Source: an uncultured Gammaproteobacteria bacterium (lineage in GTDB: Bacteria; Pseudomonadota; Gammaproteobacteria; UBA6429; Thiohalophilaceae). Taken from it: a stretch of 64,000 bases of DNA. The DNA lies in contig CALBTB010000009.1 in assembly GCA_937967995.1 (NCBI GenBank), forward strand, positions 637,161-701,160. The letters are read 5' to 3'. Shown here one piece after another: positions 42,711 to 52,467 of this stretch (positions within the stretch are counted from its first letter, which is position 1; the number at the start of each line of letters is the position of its first letter). A program made the translations under genes and the position numbers. A model generated the notes under the pieces. It did not search any database and was not told where the DNA came from. It worked only from the letters and a program-made list of their open reading frames with translations.

Positions 42711-44406
42711 ATTACCGCCGTTTGTGCCCTTTTTCCTGGCCGCGCTGCTGGCGCTGGCCACTCGCGGTGTCGTTCGGCAACTGATTCTGTTGTCGGCGCC
42801 GATTCTTGGCGGCCTGCATCTGTGGTTTGATGTCACGCCGGGCACGCTGTTTAATCTGACCATTCTTGAATTTCAACTGACCCTGATGCGGGCGGACAAA
42901 CTCAGCCTGTTATTCGGTTATTTATTTCATATCGCCAGCCTGATTGCCGTGGTATTTGCCCTGCACGTGCGTGATACCACACAACAAATTGCCGGTATGG
43001 TGTATGCCGGCAGCGCACTGGGTGCGGTGTTTGCCGGTGATCTCATTACGTTGTTTATTTTCTGGGAATTACTCGCGGTCAGCTCGGTATTTTTGATCTG
43101 GGCCCGTCGTACCGAACGCAGCCTGCGCGCCGGTCAGCGTTACCTGTTGATTCAGGTCACTTCGGGCATGCTGTTACTGGCCGGAGCACTGGTCCACTAT
43201 CAAAAAACCGGTTCCATGGCATTTGATTTTATCGGTCTGGAAGGCGTCGCCGGTTGGTTGATCTTCATCGCCTTTGGTATCAAGTGTGCGTTCCCCTTCC
43301 TGCATACCTGGCTGACCGATGCGTATCCGGAATCGACACCGACCGGCACGGTCTTTTTGTCGGCGTTTACCACCAAGGTGGCAGTGTATGCACTGGCACG
43401 CGGTTACCCGGGTACTGAGTTGCTGGTTTACATCGGTGCCGCCATGACCTGTTTTCCAATTTTTTATGCCGTGATCGAAAACGACCTGCGTCGCGTGCTG
43501 GCGTACAGCATGATCAACCAGATCGGTTTCATGGTCTGTGGTGTAGGTATCGGCACGGCACTCGCTCTGAATGGCGCTGTTGCCCACGCCTTTAACGACG
43601 TGATCTTCAAGGGCCTGTTATTCATGACCATGGGCGCTGTGTTGTATCGCACCGGCAACATCAACGGTTCGGACCTGGGTGGACTGTATAAAACCATGCC
43701 CAAGACCGCGGTGTTATGTATTGTCGGGGCCTCGTCGATCTCGGCCTTCCCGCTATTCAGTGGTTTCGTCAGCAAGTCCATGGTGATGACCGCCATGATC
43801 GAAGAAGGTTATAACTACCTGTGGCTGATGCTGTTGTTTGCCTCGGCAGGTGTATTCCACCATGCGGGCATCAAGATTCCCTACTTTGCGTTCTTTGGGC
43901 ATGACTCGGGCATTCGCACCAAGGAAGCGCCTAACAATATGTTAATCGCCATGACGATTGCTGCGGTATTGTGTTTATTCATTGGCATGCAGCCGCAGTA
44001 CCTGTATGCCCTGTTACCCTGGCAGGTGGATTACTGGCCGTATGATGTAACACACGTGCTGGCACAGTTGCAGTTGTTGTTCTTCTCAGCGCTGGCATTT
44101 GTCTGGTTAAACAAGCAGGGGCTGTATCCACCCGAATTACACTCGGTCAACCTGGACATGGAATGGTTTTATCGCAAGCTGTTGCCAAATACCGCACTGG
44201 CCATTCGCTCCGGCCTGTCTTCATCGGCCAACCTGTTATCCCGTGTTGCAACCGGTGGTGTGACATTATGGCGGGAGAAAATTATAAACCTGTCATTCAT
44301 ACGCCATCATCTCGCCGCAAGCTGGCCGACTGGTAGCATGGTGTTATGGATTGGTGTGTTACTCGCGGTTTACCTGGTGCTGGACGAGTTTTTGACAAAG
44401 ACCTAA
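42697..44406 (+). CDS. Mrp antiporter subunit D-like, copy 3
   Basis: 569 residues from ATG 42697 (MWMSELPPFVPFFLAALL), with AAGGAAG 9 bases upstream; MSELPP at 42703 is an alternative. Antiporter landmarks: FIFWELLAVSSVFLIWARRTERS, GIKCAFPFLHTWLTDAYPESTPTG, AYSMINQIGFMVCGVGIG, and a C-terminal extension with an amphipathic stretch and a last helix VLWIGVLLAVYLVLDEFL, longer than copies 1 and 2 and resembling NuoL-type ends. It ends convergent to dnaQ with a few bases of overlap. Confidence 0.9.
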   Translation: MWMSELPPFVPFFLAALLALATRGVVRQLILLSAPILGGLHLWFDVTPGTLFNLTILEFQLTLMRADKLSLLFGYLFHIASLIAVVFALHVRDTTQQIAGMVYAGSALGAVFAGDLITLFIFWELLAVSSVFLIWARRTERSLRAGQRYLLIQVTSGMLLLAGALVHYQKTGSMAFDFIGLEGVAGWLIFIAFGIKCAFPFLHTWLTDAYPESTPTGTVFLSAFTTKVAVYALARGYPGTELLVYIGAAMTCFPIFYAVIENDLRRVLAYSMINQIGFMVCGVGIGTALALNGAVAHAFNDVIFKGLLFMTMGAVLYRTGNINGSDLGGLYKTMPKTAVLCIVGASSISAFPLFSGFVSKSMVMTAMIEEGYNYLWLMLLFASAGVFHHAGIKIPYFAFFGHDSGIRTKEAPNNMLIAMTIAAVLCLFIGMQPQYLYALLPWQVDYWPYDVTHVLAQLQLLFFSALAFVWLNKQGLYPPELHSVNLDMEWFYRKLLPNTALAIRSGLSSSANLLSRVATGGVTLWREKIINLSFIRHHLAASWPTGSMVLWIGVLLAVYLVLDEFLTKT

Positions 44407-45128
44407 GTAGGGCTTTTGTTGAGGTTGCGCCAGACCGGACTTTGTCCGCTGCTTTTCTCAATGGCGTTGAGGCGTTGTTCGTGCAACGCCAGTTCTTCAG
44501 TATTGCCCTGCACCACTTTTAAACGTGGCCGGTCCTGATCCAGTTTTTTGACCTGTCCGGCGTTATCACCCTGCTGGCTGACGGCGTCCTGATCCAGACC
44601 CAGTGAGGTCTGGCCACCGGTCATTGACAGGTAGACTTCGGCAAGAATTTCCGCATCGAGTAGCGCGCCGTGCAGTTCCCGCTGCGAGTTATCGACTTCA
44701 TAGCGCTTGCACAGGGCATCGAGATTATTTTTCTGTCCCGGGTGCAGCTTGCGCGCCATCTGCAGGGTATCGGTAATCTGACAGTAAGCACCAAGTCCCT
44801 GCCAGTCGGATCGAACCCGGTTGAATTCCACGTCCAGAAAACCAACGTCAAACGGCGCGTTATGAATGATTAATTCCGCTTTGCTCAGATAACCAAACAG
44901 ATCATCGGCAATATCAGCAAAGCGCGGTTTGTCCTGCAGGGATTCATTGGTGATGCCGTGGACTTCGATGGCACCCTGATCGATCTCGCGATCCGGATTA
45001 AGATAGATATGAAAGCGATTATCGGTCAGACGTCGGTTGATCAGTTCGACACAACCAATTTCAATGATGCGATGACCATCCTGTGCTTCAAGACCCGTGG
45101 TCTCGGTATCAAGAACTATTTGCCGCAA
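44403..45128 (-). CDS. dnaQ: DNA polymerase III epsilon subunit (3'-5' exonuclease)
   Basis: 241 residues. Exonuclease motifs: Exo I LDTETTGLEAQDGHRIIEIG (D7, E9), Exo II NAPFDVGFLDVEF, Exo III HGALLDAEILAEVY. The C-terminal tail links to the polymerase alpha subunit. The start is TTG at 45128 with AGGGG 6 bases upstream. It gives proofreading in the replicase. Lies 67 bases after rnhA, the common gammaproteobacterial arrangement. Confidence 0.96.
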   Translation of the reverse strand: MRQIVLDTETTGLEAQDGHRIIEIGCVELINRRLTDNRFHIYLNPDREIDQGAIEVHGITNESLQDKPRFADIADDLFGYLSKAELIIHNAPFDVGFLDVEFNRVRSDWQGLGAYCQITDTLQMARKLHPGQKNNLDALCKRYEVDNSQRELHGALLDAEILAEVYLSMTGGQTSLGLDQDAVSQQGDNAGQVKKLDQDRPRLKVVQGNTEELALHEQRLNAIEKSSGQSPVWRNLNKSPT

Positions 45129-45195
45129 CCCACACCCCTGCGTTGTTTACTTGATTGTCGCAGGCCACCCCTGCCCTGCCACAACCATTATGACT

Positions 45196-45639
45196 TTATG
45201 TCAGCTCATCTATACCACGATTGGCCAGTTGATCGGCCAGTTCATTTTCCGGATGGCCGCTGTGCCCCTTAACCCAGTGCCAGGTCACATCATGTTGTTG
45301 CACAATCTCGTCCAGGCGTTTCCACAAATCCTGATTCTTGACCGGCTTGCGATTGGCCGTTCGCCAGCCTTTCGCCTTCCAGCCCGCAATCCACTGGCTG
45401 ATGCCATTTTTGACATACTCGGAGTCCGTGGTCAATTCCACTTTGCAACGTCGATTGAGACTCTCCAGTGCCTTGATGGCCGCCGTCAGCTCCATGCGGT
45501 TATTGGTGGTGTTTGTTTCACCACCATAAAGATGTTTATCGGAATCACCGTAGCGCAACACGACTCCCCAGCCACCTGGACCGGGATTGCCACGACAGGC
45601 ACCATCTGTATAAATTTTTACCACACTATTGTTGTTCAT
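45196..45639 (-). CDS. rnhA: Ribonuclease HI
   Basis: 147 residues from ATG 45639; an in-frame ATG at 45693 would extend into the methyltransferase gene and is rejected. RNase HI landmarks: IYTDGACRGNPGPGGWG, NTTNNRMELTAAIKALE, TTDSEYVKNGI, and WHWVKGHSGHPENELADQLAN, so all four acidic residues are kept. It removes RNA from RNA-DNA hybrids. Overlaps the methyltransferase gene by 14 bases. Confidence 0.97.
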   Translation of the reverse strand: MNNNSVVKIYTDGACRGNPGPGGWGVVLRYGDSDKHLYGGETNTTNNRMELTAAIKALESLNRRCKVELTTDSEYVKNGISQWIAGWKAKGWRTANRKPVKNQDLWKRLDEIVQQHDVTWHWVKGHSGHPENELADQLANRGIDELT

Positions 45640-46432
45640 GTTTACGCTTGTTCTGAAAAGGTTCAACCAGACCCGGTGCCACCAGCTTGGCACCGGGCCG
45701 CCAACGCGGCTTGATGGGGGTCAGTGTGGTCACTCGCTTTTTGGCGACAATAAGGTGAGAAGCCCCGAGAATTGGCCACAACCGCTGGCCAACACGCTCA
45801 GAGAATCGGAGCTTTTCCATGACCCCGGTCTTCTGAATGGGTGGGCGGAAAAAATAGCCCTGCAAATGTGTCACATCAAACCCCAGCAGCTCCATCCAGT
45901 CTTTGACCCGCGTTGTGCTCATAAAACGTCCACACCACGGAGCCCGCCTGGTCCAGCCCACCGTCCAGCGCCAGAAACTCCACAGGCTAAGTGGATTGAA
46001 CACCAGTATCACCACGTGGCCGTTTGGAATCAGGACCCGTTCCACTTCCCGCAGTACGGCGTGGGGTTGCTGACTGAATTCCAGCACATGTGGCAACAGC
46101 ACTACATCCAGGCTGTCACTCTGAATCGGTAAAGCAAATGGCAAGCCTTTGAATCCAGTGTGTTTTTCCTGAGATCCACTCTCCGGGCTGAAATCCATCA
46201 CTTCGCAGAACGAGACCCGCGAGGCCTGCAACCAGTCCGCATCCTGCAAACGGCCGACCTGAAGCAGGTAATAGCCAAATAAATCAGACAATGCCCTGTC
46301 GATGAGGGCGGTTTCGGCTTCCGCCACCAGTGTTCCCAATGGTGTCCGGTACCAGGCCTGTAGCTGATCCCAGGCCTTGTCCAGATCACCACAGCGGTTG
46401 AATAGTCGCGTTTTGGTCTTTTTACCCATCAT
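45626..46432 (-). CDS. SAM-dependent methyltransferase-like protein
   Basis: 268 residues. A class I methyltransferase core of the type usually found next to rnhA/dnaQ in Gammaproteobacteria. FCEVMDFSPES is at the usual position 3, then FALPIQSDSLDVVLLPHVLEF and HAVLREVERVLIPNGHVVILVFNPLSLWSFWRW (strand 5 region). A glycine-rich motif I is weak (LFGYYLLQVGRL), so SAM binding needs testing. Divergent from mltD. Confidence 0.82.
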   Translation of the reverse strand: MMGKKTKTRLFNRCGDLDKAWDQLQAWYRTPLGTLVAEAETALIDRALSDLFGYYLLQVGRLQDADWLQASRVSFCEVMDFSPESGSQEKHTGFKGLPFALPIQSDSLDVVLLPHVLEFSQQPHAVLREVERVLIPNGHVVILVFNPLSLWSFWRWTVGWTRRAPWCGRFMSTTRVKDWMELLGFDVTHLQGYFFRPPIQKTGVMEKLRFSERVGQRLWPILGASHLIVAKKRVTTLTPIKPRWRPGAKLVAPGLVEPFQNKRKHEQQ

Positions 46433-46558
46433 TCCCGTTTTGTGAACCGCGCCTTATGCACCAGTTAACAGTTTTGTCATCTTATAGCTTTCAAAGACAC
46501 TGAATGGTAGCATTTATGTTCGTCCAAATAACCAGATATTCAATAAGTTAGAATAACA

Positions 46559-48229
46559 ATGAAACATACCGGTTTAATTATAGTCCTGTCTGTCGTTTTC
46601 CAGGGTTGCGCACTCTTTCCAACGCCGCAGACACCGTCAACCGCATCGGTTCCGGCGATCACCGAGCAACCTGTTGCATTGAGTATAACCGGTGATGCTG
46701 CTTTTCCCGGTGTAATCAAACATCCCATTCTGACTGAATCCCAGATTGAATCCGAACTCTCCAGTATTGTCGAGTCACAGGATACAGAATCAGTTGAAAT
46801 GGTCAGTAATGATATCTGGGATCGTATTCGTGACGGTTTCAGACTGGAAGATATCGATCACCCACGCGTCGAGCAGCAACTGAAATGGTATGCACGTCAT
46901 CCCGAATATCTTGATCGTGTTTCCGAGCGCGCTGCGCCGTACATGTATTACATCGTTGAATCGTTAATCGAACATGATATTCCACTTGAAATCGCCCTGC
47001 TGCCGATTGTTGAAAGCGCCTTCAAACCGTTTGCCTATTCGCACGGCCGCGCCTCCGGCATCTGGCAGTTTATTCCTTCCACCGGAAAACGTTACGGACT
47101 GAAACAAAACTGGTGGTACGACGGTCGTCGTGATGTCTATGCGTCAACCCAGTCTGCTATCAAACTGTTAAAGAACCTGCATGCGGAATTTGACGGCGAC
47201 TGGATGCTGGCACTGGCTGCCTATAACTCGGGAAGCGGCAACGTTCGTAAAGCACTACGACGTAACAAGCGACACGGCAAACCCCTCGACTTTTTCCATT
47301 TACATTTACCACCTGAAACAAAATATTATGTACCGAAATTACTGGCACTGAAGAAACTGGTTGCCGATCCGCAAAAGTACAATATTTCAATTCTACCGAT
47401 CGTCGACGAACCTTATTTCGAGCGCATTGACATGGACAGCCAGATCGACCTGGCACTGGCAGCAGAACTGGCCGATGTCAGTCTTGAAGATCTTTACCAG
47501 TTAAACCCTGGCTATAATCGCTGGGCCACATCACCGGATGGCCCCCATCATCTGCTGTTACCGCTTGAAAATGCCATTGAGTTCAAAACCAATATCACCG
47601 ACTACCCGCCGGAAAAACGACTGCGATGGGTACGGCATAAAATTAAATCAGGCGAAACTCTGAGTACTATCGCTGCAAAATATCATGTCAGCACGAGTAC
47701 TATTAAACGCGTTAACCACATTCGCGGCACACGTTTACGCGCCGGTAACTCACTGACCATACCCGTGGCGAGTAAAAGCCTGTCCAGTTACATGCTCAGT
47801 AGCAGTCAACGTAAACGGGCTATTCAAAATACGCCACGCAAGGGCACGCGGATCACACACATCGTCCAGAGTGGTGACACGCTCTGGGACCTGGCACAAC
47901 GCCATAATGTGGGTGTTCGTTCGCTGGCCAAATGGAACGGCATGGCACCACGCGATACCCTTTCCGTCGGTCAGAAGATCATTATCTGGTCACGAAACAG
48001 TGATGCACAAAGTCATTTCGAACCGCATATCAAAACGCCACCGAGACGCAGTATCACGCAACGCATCGGTTATCGCGTAAGGCGCGGCGACTCACTGGCA
48101 CGCATCGCCGACAAATTCAGTGTGACGGTTAATCAGCTGTTACGCTGGAACAAGAAAGTCTCTCGTGATCGCTACCTGCAACCCGGTCAACGTCTGATCA
48201 TTTATGTGGATGTGACCCGTACGTCCTGA
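46559..48229 (+). CDS. mltD: Membrane-bound lytic murein transglycosylase D
   Basis: 556 residues. Lipoprotein signal peptide with lipobox VVFQGC, so it is anchored to the outer membrane. The transglycosylase domain (about 100-260) has IALLPIVESAFKPFAYSHGRASGIWQFIPSTG, with the catalytic Glu, and DWMLALAAYNSGSGNV. Three LysM repeats follow (about 360-410, 435-480 and 505-552; for example HIVQSGDTLWDLAQRHNV). It cleaves peptidoglycan glycan strands. Its stop is 3 bases from the yejF stop, convergent. Confidence 0.96.
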   Translation: MKHTGLIIVLSVVFQGCALFPTPQTPSTASVPAITEQPVALSITGDAAFPGVIKHPILTESQIESELSSIVESQDTESVEMVSNDIWDRIRDGFRLEDIDHPRVEQQLKWYARHPEYLDRVSERAAPYMYYIVESLIEHDIPLEIALLPIVESAFKPFAYSHGRASGIWQFIPSTGKRYGLKQNWWYDGRRDVYASTQSAIKLLKNLHAEFDGDWMLALAAYNSGSGNVRKALRRNKRHGKPLDFFHLHLPPETKYYVPKLLALKKLVADPQKYNISILPIVDEPYFERIDMDSQIDLALAAELADVSLEDLYQLNPGYNRWATSPDGPHHLLLPLENAIEFKTNITDYPPEKRLRWVRHKIKSGETLSTIAAKYHVSTSTIKRVNHIRGTRLRAGNSLTIPVASKSLSSYMLSSSQRKRAIQNTPRKGTRITHIVQSGDTLWDLAQRHNVGVRSLAKWNGMAPRDTLSVGQKIIIWSRNSDAQSHFEPHIKTPPRRSITQRIGYRVRRGDSLARIADKFSVTVNQLLRWNKKVSRDRYLQPGQRLIIYVDVTRTS

Positions 48230-48232
48230 TCC

Positions 48233-49906
48233 TCAGTGATACAGGCGCGGTACGGCAGCAAGCAGTTTTTGTGTGTAGGGATTTTGCGGATTACCGGTCA
48301 CGTCATCCGTCTTACCTGATTCAATGATTTTGCCCTGATACATCACGGCAATTTCATCACTGATATATTCCACGACACTGATGTTGTGTGTAATAAACAG
48401 CAAAGTCAGTTGCCGTTCTTCGCGCAGCCGCAGCAGGATATCCAGTATTTCGGCCTGAACGGAAACATCCAGTGCACTGGTTACTTCATCGCAGACTATA
48501 AATGTTGGATTCAATACCAGCGATCGGGCAATACCGATGCGCTGACGCTGGCCGCCCGAGAACTCATGCGGATAACGCCAGATGTAATCGGGATCCAGCT
48601 GGACCTGCTTGAGGACGTCCCGCGCCATCATAATCCGTTCCTGCTTGTTTGCGCCGATGCCGTGTGCGGCCATCGGCTCAGTGAGCGTGGCGGCAATGTT
48701 TAGCCGCGGATTGAGTGACGACATCGGGTCCTGAAAAATGAACTGCAGCTCACGCCGGTAGGGTTGTAACTGCTTCTGTCCGAGCTGACTCAGTTCCTGA
48801 CCGTTATATTTGAATGTGCCTGCCGTGGGCTCAATCAATCGTAACAGGGTGCGACCCAGTGTGGTCTTGCCACAGCCGGACTCCCCCACCAGCGCCATGA
48901 TTTGTCCCTGGTGAATTGACAGGCTGACATCGTCCACGGCGCGAACATGATCCACCGTGTGGCGAAACAGACCTTTTTTAATCGGAAAGTAGACCTTGAG
49001 GTTGTTAATCTCGATCAAACGACTTTCTGTCTGAATATGTTTTTGTTGCGTGGCTTGCAGAATTTTCGCACGCTTTTGTTTCCTGAGATTTTCAGGCAAT
49101 GCCGCCAGCAGTTGTCGCGTGTATTCATGTTGTGGCGAGTTCAGGACATCATTGACACTACCCTGCTCGACCAGCTTACCCAGTCTCATCACAGCCAGTT
49201 GATGCCCCATTTCCGCAACCACACCAAAATCATGCGTGATAAACAGAATACTCATGCCTTTACGTTCCTGAAGCTCGCGCATCAGTCGCAGAATTTCCGC
49301 CTGCACCGTCACATCCAGTGCCGTAGTCGGTTCATCGGCAATCAGCAAATCCGGTTCACAGGCCATGGCCATGGCGATCATGACCCGTTGCCGTTGTCCG
49401 CCCGACAGTCGATGCGGATACTCGTCAATACGTTGTTCCGGGTTCGGTATTTGTACTTCGCGCAAGGCCTGAATGGCTTTATGGCGTGCATCCTTGTCGC
49501 TCATGTCGGGCCAGTGTAACTGCAGAGCCTCCATGATCTGTTCGCCAACGGTATACACCGGATTGAGTGAGTTCATCGGCTCCTGAAAGATCATCGCAAT
49601 GCGCGAACCACGAATGGTTCGGATTTCTCTATCACTACAACTGAGCAGATCCAGTGTGTCGGCTGACTGGCCATTCTCGTAACGGGTAAACTGAATATGT
49701 CCCGCCGGGTGGTGGGCAATATCTTTCGGCAACAGGCGCATGATCGACAGTGCGGTAATGGACTTACCACTGCCGGACTCCCCGACCAGACAAAATGTTT
49801 CACCACGACCGATACGAAAACTGACATCATCGACCGCTTTCACGGTCGTCTCTCCCGTTTGCAAATAGGTTTTTAATCCCTGCACTTCGAGTAACGGTTC
49901 GCTCAT
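48233..49906 (-). CDS. yejF: Peptide ABC transporter ATPase, two-domain (YejF-like)
   Basis: 557 residues with two complete ABC modules. Walker A GESGSGKS and GESGCGKT, signatures LSGGQRQRV and FSGGQRQRIG, Walker B LLIADEPTTALD and FIVCDEVTSALD. Fused DppD-DppF arrangement of the YejABEF type. It powers uptake of peptides through YejB/YejE. The ATG abuts the yejE stop. Last gene of the nine-gene run. Confidence 0.95.
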   Translation of the reverse strand: MSEPLLEVQGLKTYLQTGETTVKAVDDVSFRIGRGETFCLVGESGSGKSITALSIMRLLPKDIAHHPAGHIQFTRYENGQSADTLDLLSCSDREIRTIRGSRIAMIFQEPMNSLNPVYTVGEQIMEALQLHWPDMSDKDARHKAIQALREVQIPNPEQRIDEYPHRLSGGQRQRVMIAMAMACEPDLLIADEPTTALDVTVQAEILRLMRELQERKGMSILFITHDFGVVAEMGHQLAVMRLGKLVEQGSVNDVLNSPQHEYTRQLLAALPENLRKQKRAKILQATQQKHIQTESRLIEINNLKVYFPIKKGLFRHTVDHVRAVDDVSLSIHQGQIMALVGESGCGKTTLGRTLLRLIEPTAGTFKYNGQELSQLGQKQLQPYRRELQFIFQDPMSSLNPRLNIAATLTEPMAAHGIGANKQERIMMARDVLKQVQLDPDYIWRYPHEFSGGQRQRIGIARSLVLNPTFIVCDEVTSALDVSVQAEILDILLRLREERQLTLLFITHNISVVEYISDEIAVMYQGKIIESGKTDDVTGNPQNPYTQKLLAAVPRLYH

Positions 49907-51082
49907 TCAGGCCTTCTTCTTCAGGTAGGGATCGATGGCATCGCGTAATGCTTCACCCATCAGGTTATAGGCAAACACGGTCAGGAAAATGGCACCACCC
50001 GGGAAAAATGCCATCCACCAGAAAAAACTGGCCGACTGCACAGCCTGGTAAAGCATCTGGCCCCAGGAAGGATTATCAACCAGCCCAAGACCAAGAAAAC
50101 TCAGAATTGCTTCATAGAGAATCGCCGATGCCACACCAAAACTGGCCGCTACCAGCACCGGTGCAATGCCGTTGGGTAACATGTGTCGGAATAATATTGA
50201 CCGCAATGGCAAACCACAGGCGATCGCCGACTGTACATAATCCATCTGGCGCAATTTCAGAAACTCGGCACGCACATAACGGGCATAACCGGGCCAGGTA
50301 GTCACACCGATGATCACCATCATCAGGTACAAACTGCTGCCAAAGAAAGCTACGAAAGTTAATAGCAGGAACAATGTCGGTATGGCTTCGAATATTTCCA
50401 CCAGCCGCATACCCAGCATGTCCACGACACCGGAGAAGTAACCCATCAGACCACCGAGAATGATGCCAATCACCATGGCGATACCGGTGGCAACAAAGCC
50501 GATACCCAGTGCAATACGACAGGCATGAATCATGCGGCTCAATACATCGGCGCCACTTTGTTCGGTACCGAAAATATGTGTCCGTTCCGGATCATTGAAC
50601 GGAGCTTCCATGCCGGTTTCGCCATAGTCGCGTAAATAATCTTTGGCGGAATACGGTATCGGTGCATTGATGATCCATTCGGCCTCACCACTGCGCTGCA
50701 TCTCCCGGTATTGTTCATAAACCACGATCTGAGGCGGCTTGACCAGGCTGTAACTGAGCACGGCAGACACGGCCAGGGTAATCAATATCGCGAGGACATT
50801 AAACCCGAGTGGTTTTTTCAGAAACCAGAGTACTACCGCAGCGATAAAGACGCTGAGAATAATGAGATCCACCGGCGTCAGGTGTTGCAACAAAGGACTG
50901 CTGATTTCGCCACTGACTTTCATTAAATAAGGATGTGAGCTGGCAACAAACGGTGCAAACACGGCAAAAAAAGCGATCACCGCAATCCAGATCAAGCCAA
51001 GCCGCGCCGACCAGTGTCGAAATGCTTCGACCAGAATAGATTTTGCATAACCACTGCTGGTGCGTATCACGGTATCAGTCAT
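49907..51082 (-). CDS. yejE: Peptide ABC transporter permease (YejE-like) with extra helices
   Basis: 391 residues, longer than the roughly 340 of E. coli YejE. After the first helix (LGLIWIAVIAFFAVFAPFVASSHPYL) there is an inserted pair of hydrophobic segments (VDLIILSVFIAAVVLWFL and FNVLAILITLAVSAVLSYSLV). Then follows the family core FNDPERTHIFGTEQSGADVLSRMIHACRIALGIG and the EAA loop RAEFLKLRQMDYVQSAIACG. Overlaps yejB by 8 bases. Confidence 0.93.
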   Translation of the reverse strand: MTDTVIRTSSGYAKSILVEAFRHWSARLGLIWIAVIAFFAVFAPFVASSHPYLMKVSGEISSPLLQHLTPVDLIILSVFIAAVVLWFLKKPLGFNVLAILITLAVSAVLSYSLVKPPQIVVYEQYREMQRSGEAEWIINAPIPYSAKDYLRDYGETGMEAPFNDPERTHIFGTEQSGADVLSRMIHACRIALGIGFVATGIAMVIGIILGGLMGYFSGVVDMLGMRLVEIFEAIPTLFLLLTFVAFFGSSLYLMMVIIGVTTWPGYARYVRAEFLKLRQMDYVQSAIACGLPLRSILFRHMLPNGIAPVLVAASFGVASAILYEAILSFLGLGLVDNPSWGQMLYQAVQSASFFWWMAFFPGGAIFLTVFAYNLMGEALRDAIDPYLKKKA

Positions 51083-52457
51083 AACTCACCCGTGGATCAA
51101 CAATGGCATAAAAGATGTCCGCAATCAGATACCCCACCAGTGTCAACAAGCCACTAATGAGTGTAATCGACAGCACCAGTTCCCGGTCCTTGGACTTGAC
51201 CGCTTCGACACCCAGTTTACCCATGCCATCTATGCTGAAAATACTTTCAACAATAACGGAACCACCCAGCAGGCTGGGTAACAGGGCCGCGGAGACGGTA
51301 ATCAGGGGCAATAAACTGTTAGTAAAGACATGCCGCCATAGTACGTCTTTTTCCGTTACACCCTTGGCGCGTGCGGTACGGGCATAATCGGATAACAGGT
51401 TTTCCAGTACGGCGGTACGCGTCAACTTGGTTAAAAAGGCAAAGCTGCCGTAAGTCAGGCAGATAATCGGCAGTACCAGGTGCCAGATACGATCCACCAG
51501 AAAACCGCGCACAAAATCACCCTGCATGGTTGCAGCAGCGATCACGGCACCCAGAAACATCCCCAGCATTCCCATAGTGAGTGTGCGAAAGCTGGCGTAT
51601 TCCATGCTACCCAGGCCATATAAAATAGCGGCGATGGCCAGCGTAATCATGCCTTTGGTAAACCAGCCTGGCTCACCGGCCATGGTGCCGGCAAACAACC
51701 AGCCGGCGACCATGCCAATAACAGCCAGAACAACACCACGCACCTGTTTATTCGCCTTAATGCTTAAGAGTGCCATCACAAACGCACCCAGCAGGATCAA
51801 AAAAACCAGCTTGAGCGGATCAAGTGGATTCCCCCATTGCGGAAGAAACGGCATGTCATGCGCTTCACGGTAGCTCAGTCCAGAAGTGGGAAAAATATGC
51901 CAGTACTGATCATTGGAAAAATAACCCATCAACAGTACGCCAGCCAGCATGGTGGGTATCGACCATAGCGCCAGCATAATAAAACTGGAACTGACATCGA
52001 AAAATTCACCGCGCCGGGTCGCGGCACGTACCCCTATCGTAATGGCAATCAGATAAACGATCGGGATGGTGATGACATTCAGTAAAATGGTGATCGGAAC
52101 CCGTTCCTTTAATAACTCCGTTACCGGTCGACCATAGGTAGTACTCTTGCCAAAGTTCGATCCCTTGGTAAACGAAAACCCGTCGATACTGCCTTCATCG
52201 TCAAGGGTAAAACCGACCGGCGAAATATTATTGAGCCAGCGCAAATACTGAACCGGTGCCGGTTGATCGAGGCCATAAAGTTTATTGTAATAATCTTCCA
52301 GCGCCTTCTTGGCTTCCGGCTCAAGCCCCTGCGTGTCAACCAATGCCTGTACACTGAGCCCGCCTGGTGATGCCGCCATCACAACAAACACCACAATGGT
52401 GATCCCAAATAACGTTGGAATCATCAGCATCAGGCGTCTGGCCAGATAAATCAGCAT
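51075..52457 (-). CDS. yejB: Peptide ABC transporter permease (YejB-like) with inserted helices
   Basis: 460 residues against about 360 for the family. The N-terminus is standard (YLARRLMLMIPTLFGITIVVF), as is the C-terminal EAA region (LLSDYARTARAKGVTEKDVLWRHVF). Between them, about residues 215-310, four extra hydrophobic segments are inserted (for example LVFLILLGAFVMALLSI and FRTLTMGMLGMFLGAVIAA). YejE also has an insert, so the two permeases may have changed together. Confidence 0.93.
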   Translation of the reverse strand: MLIYLARRLMLMIPTLFGITIVVFVVMAASPGGLSVQALVDTQGLEPEAKKALEDYYNKLYGLDQPAPVQYLRWLNNISPVGFTLDDEGSIDGFSFTKGSNFGKSTTYGRPVTELLKERVPITILLNVITIPIVYLIAITIGVRAATRRGEFFDVSSSFIMLALWSIPTMLAGVLLMGYFSNDQYWHIFPTSGLSYREAHDMPFLPQWGNPLDPLKLVFLILLGAFVMALLSIKANKQVRGVVLAVIGMVAGWLFAGTMAGEPGWFTKGMITLAIAAILYGLGSMEYASFRTLTMGMLGMFLGAVIAAATMQGDFVRGFLVDRIWHLVLPIICLTYGSFAFLTKLTRTAVLENLLSDYARTARAKGVTEKDVLWRHVFTNSLLPLITVSAALLPSLLGGSVIVESIFSIDGMGKLGVEAVKSKDRELVLSITLISGLLTLVGYLIADIFYAIVDPRVSYD

Positions 52458-52467
52458 GATTGAAATT

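Noticed and set aside
45097..45714. 205-codon plus-strand frame opposite dnaQ and rnhA
   Set aside because: Covers two well-identified genes antisense; no start signal.
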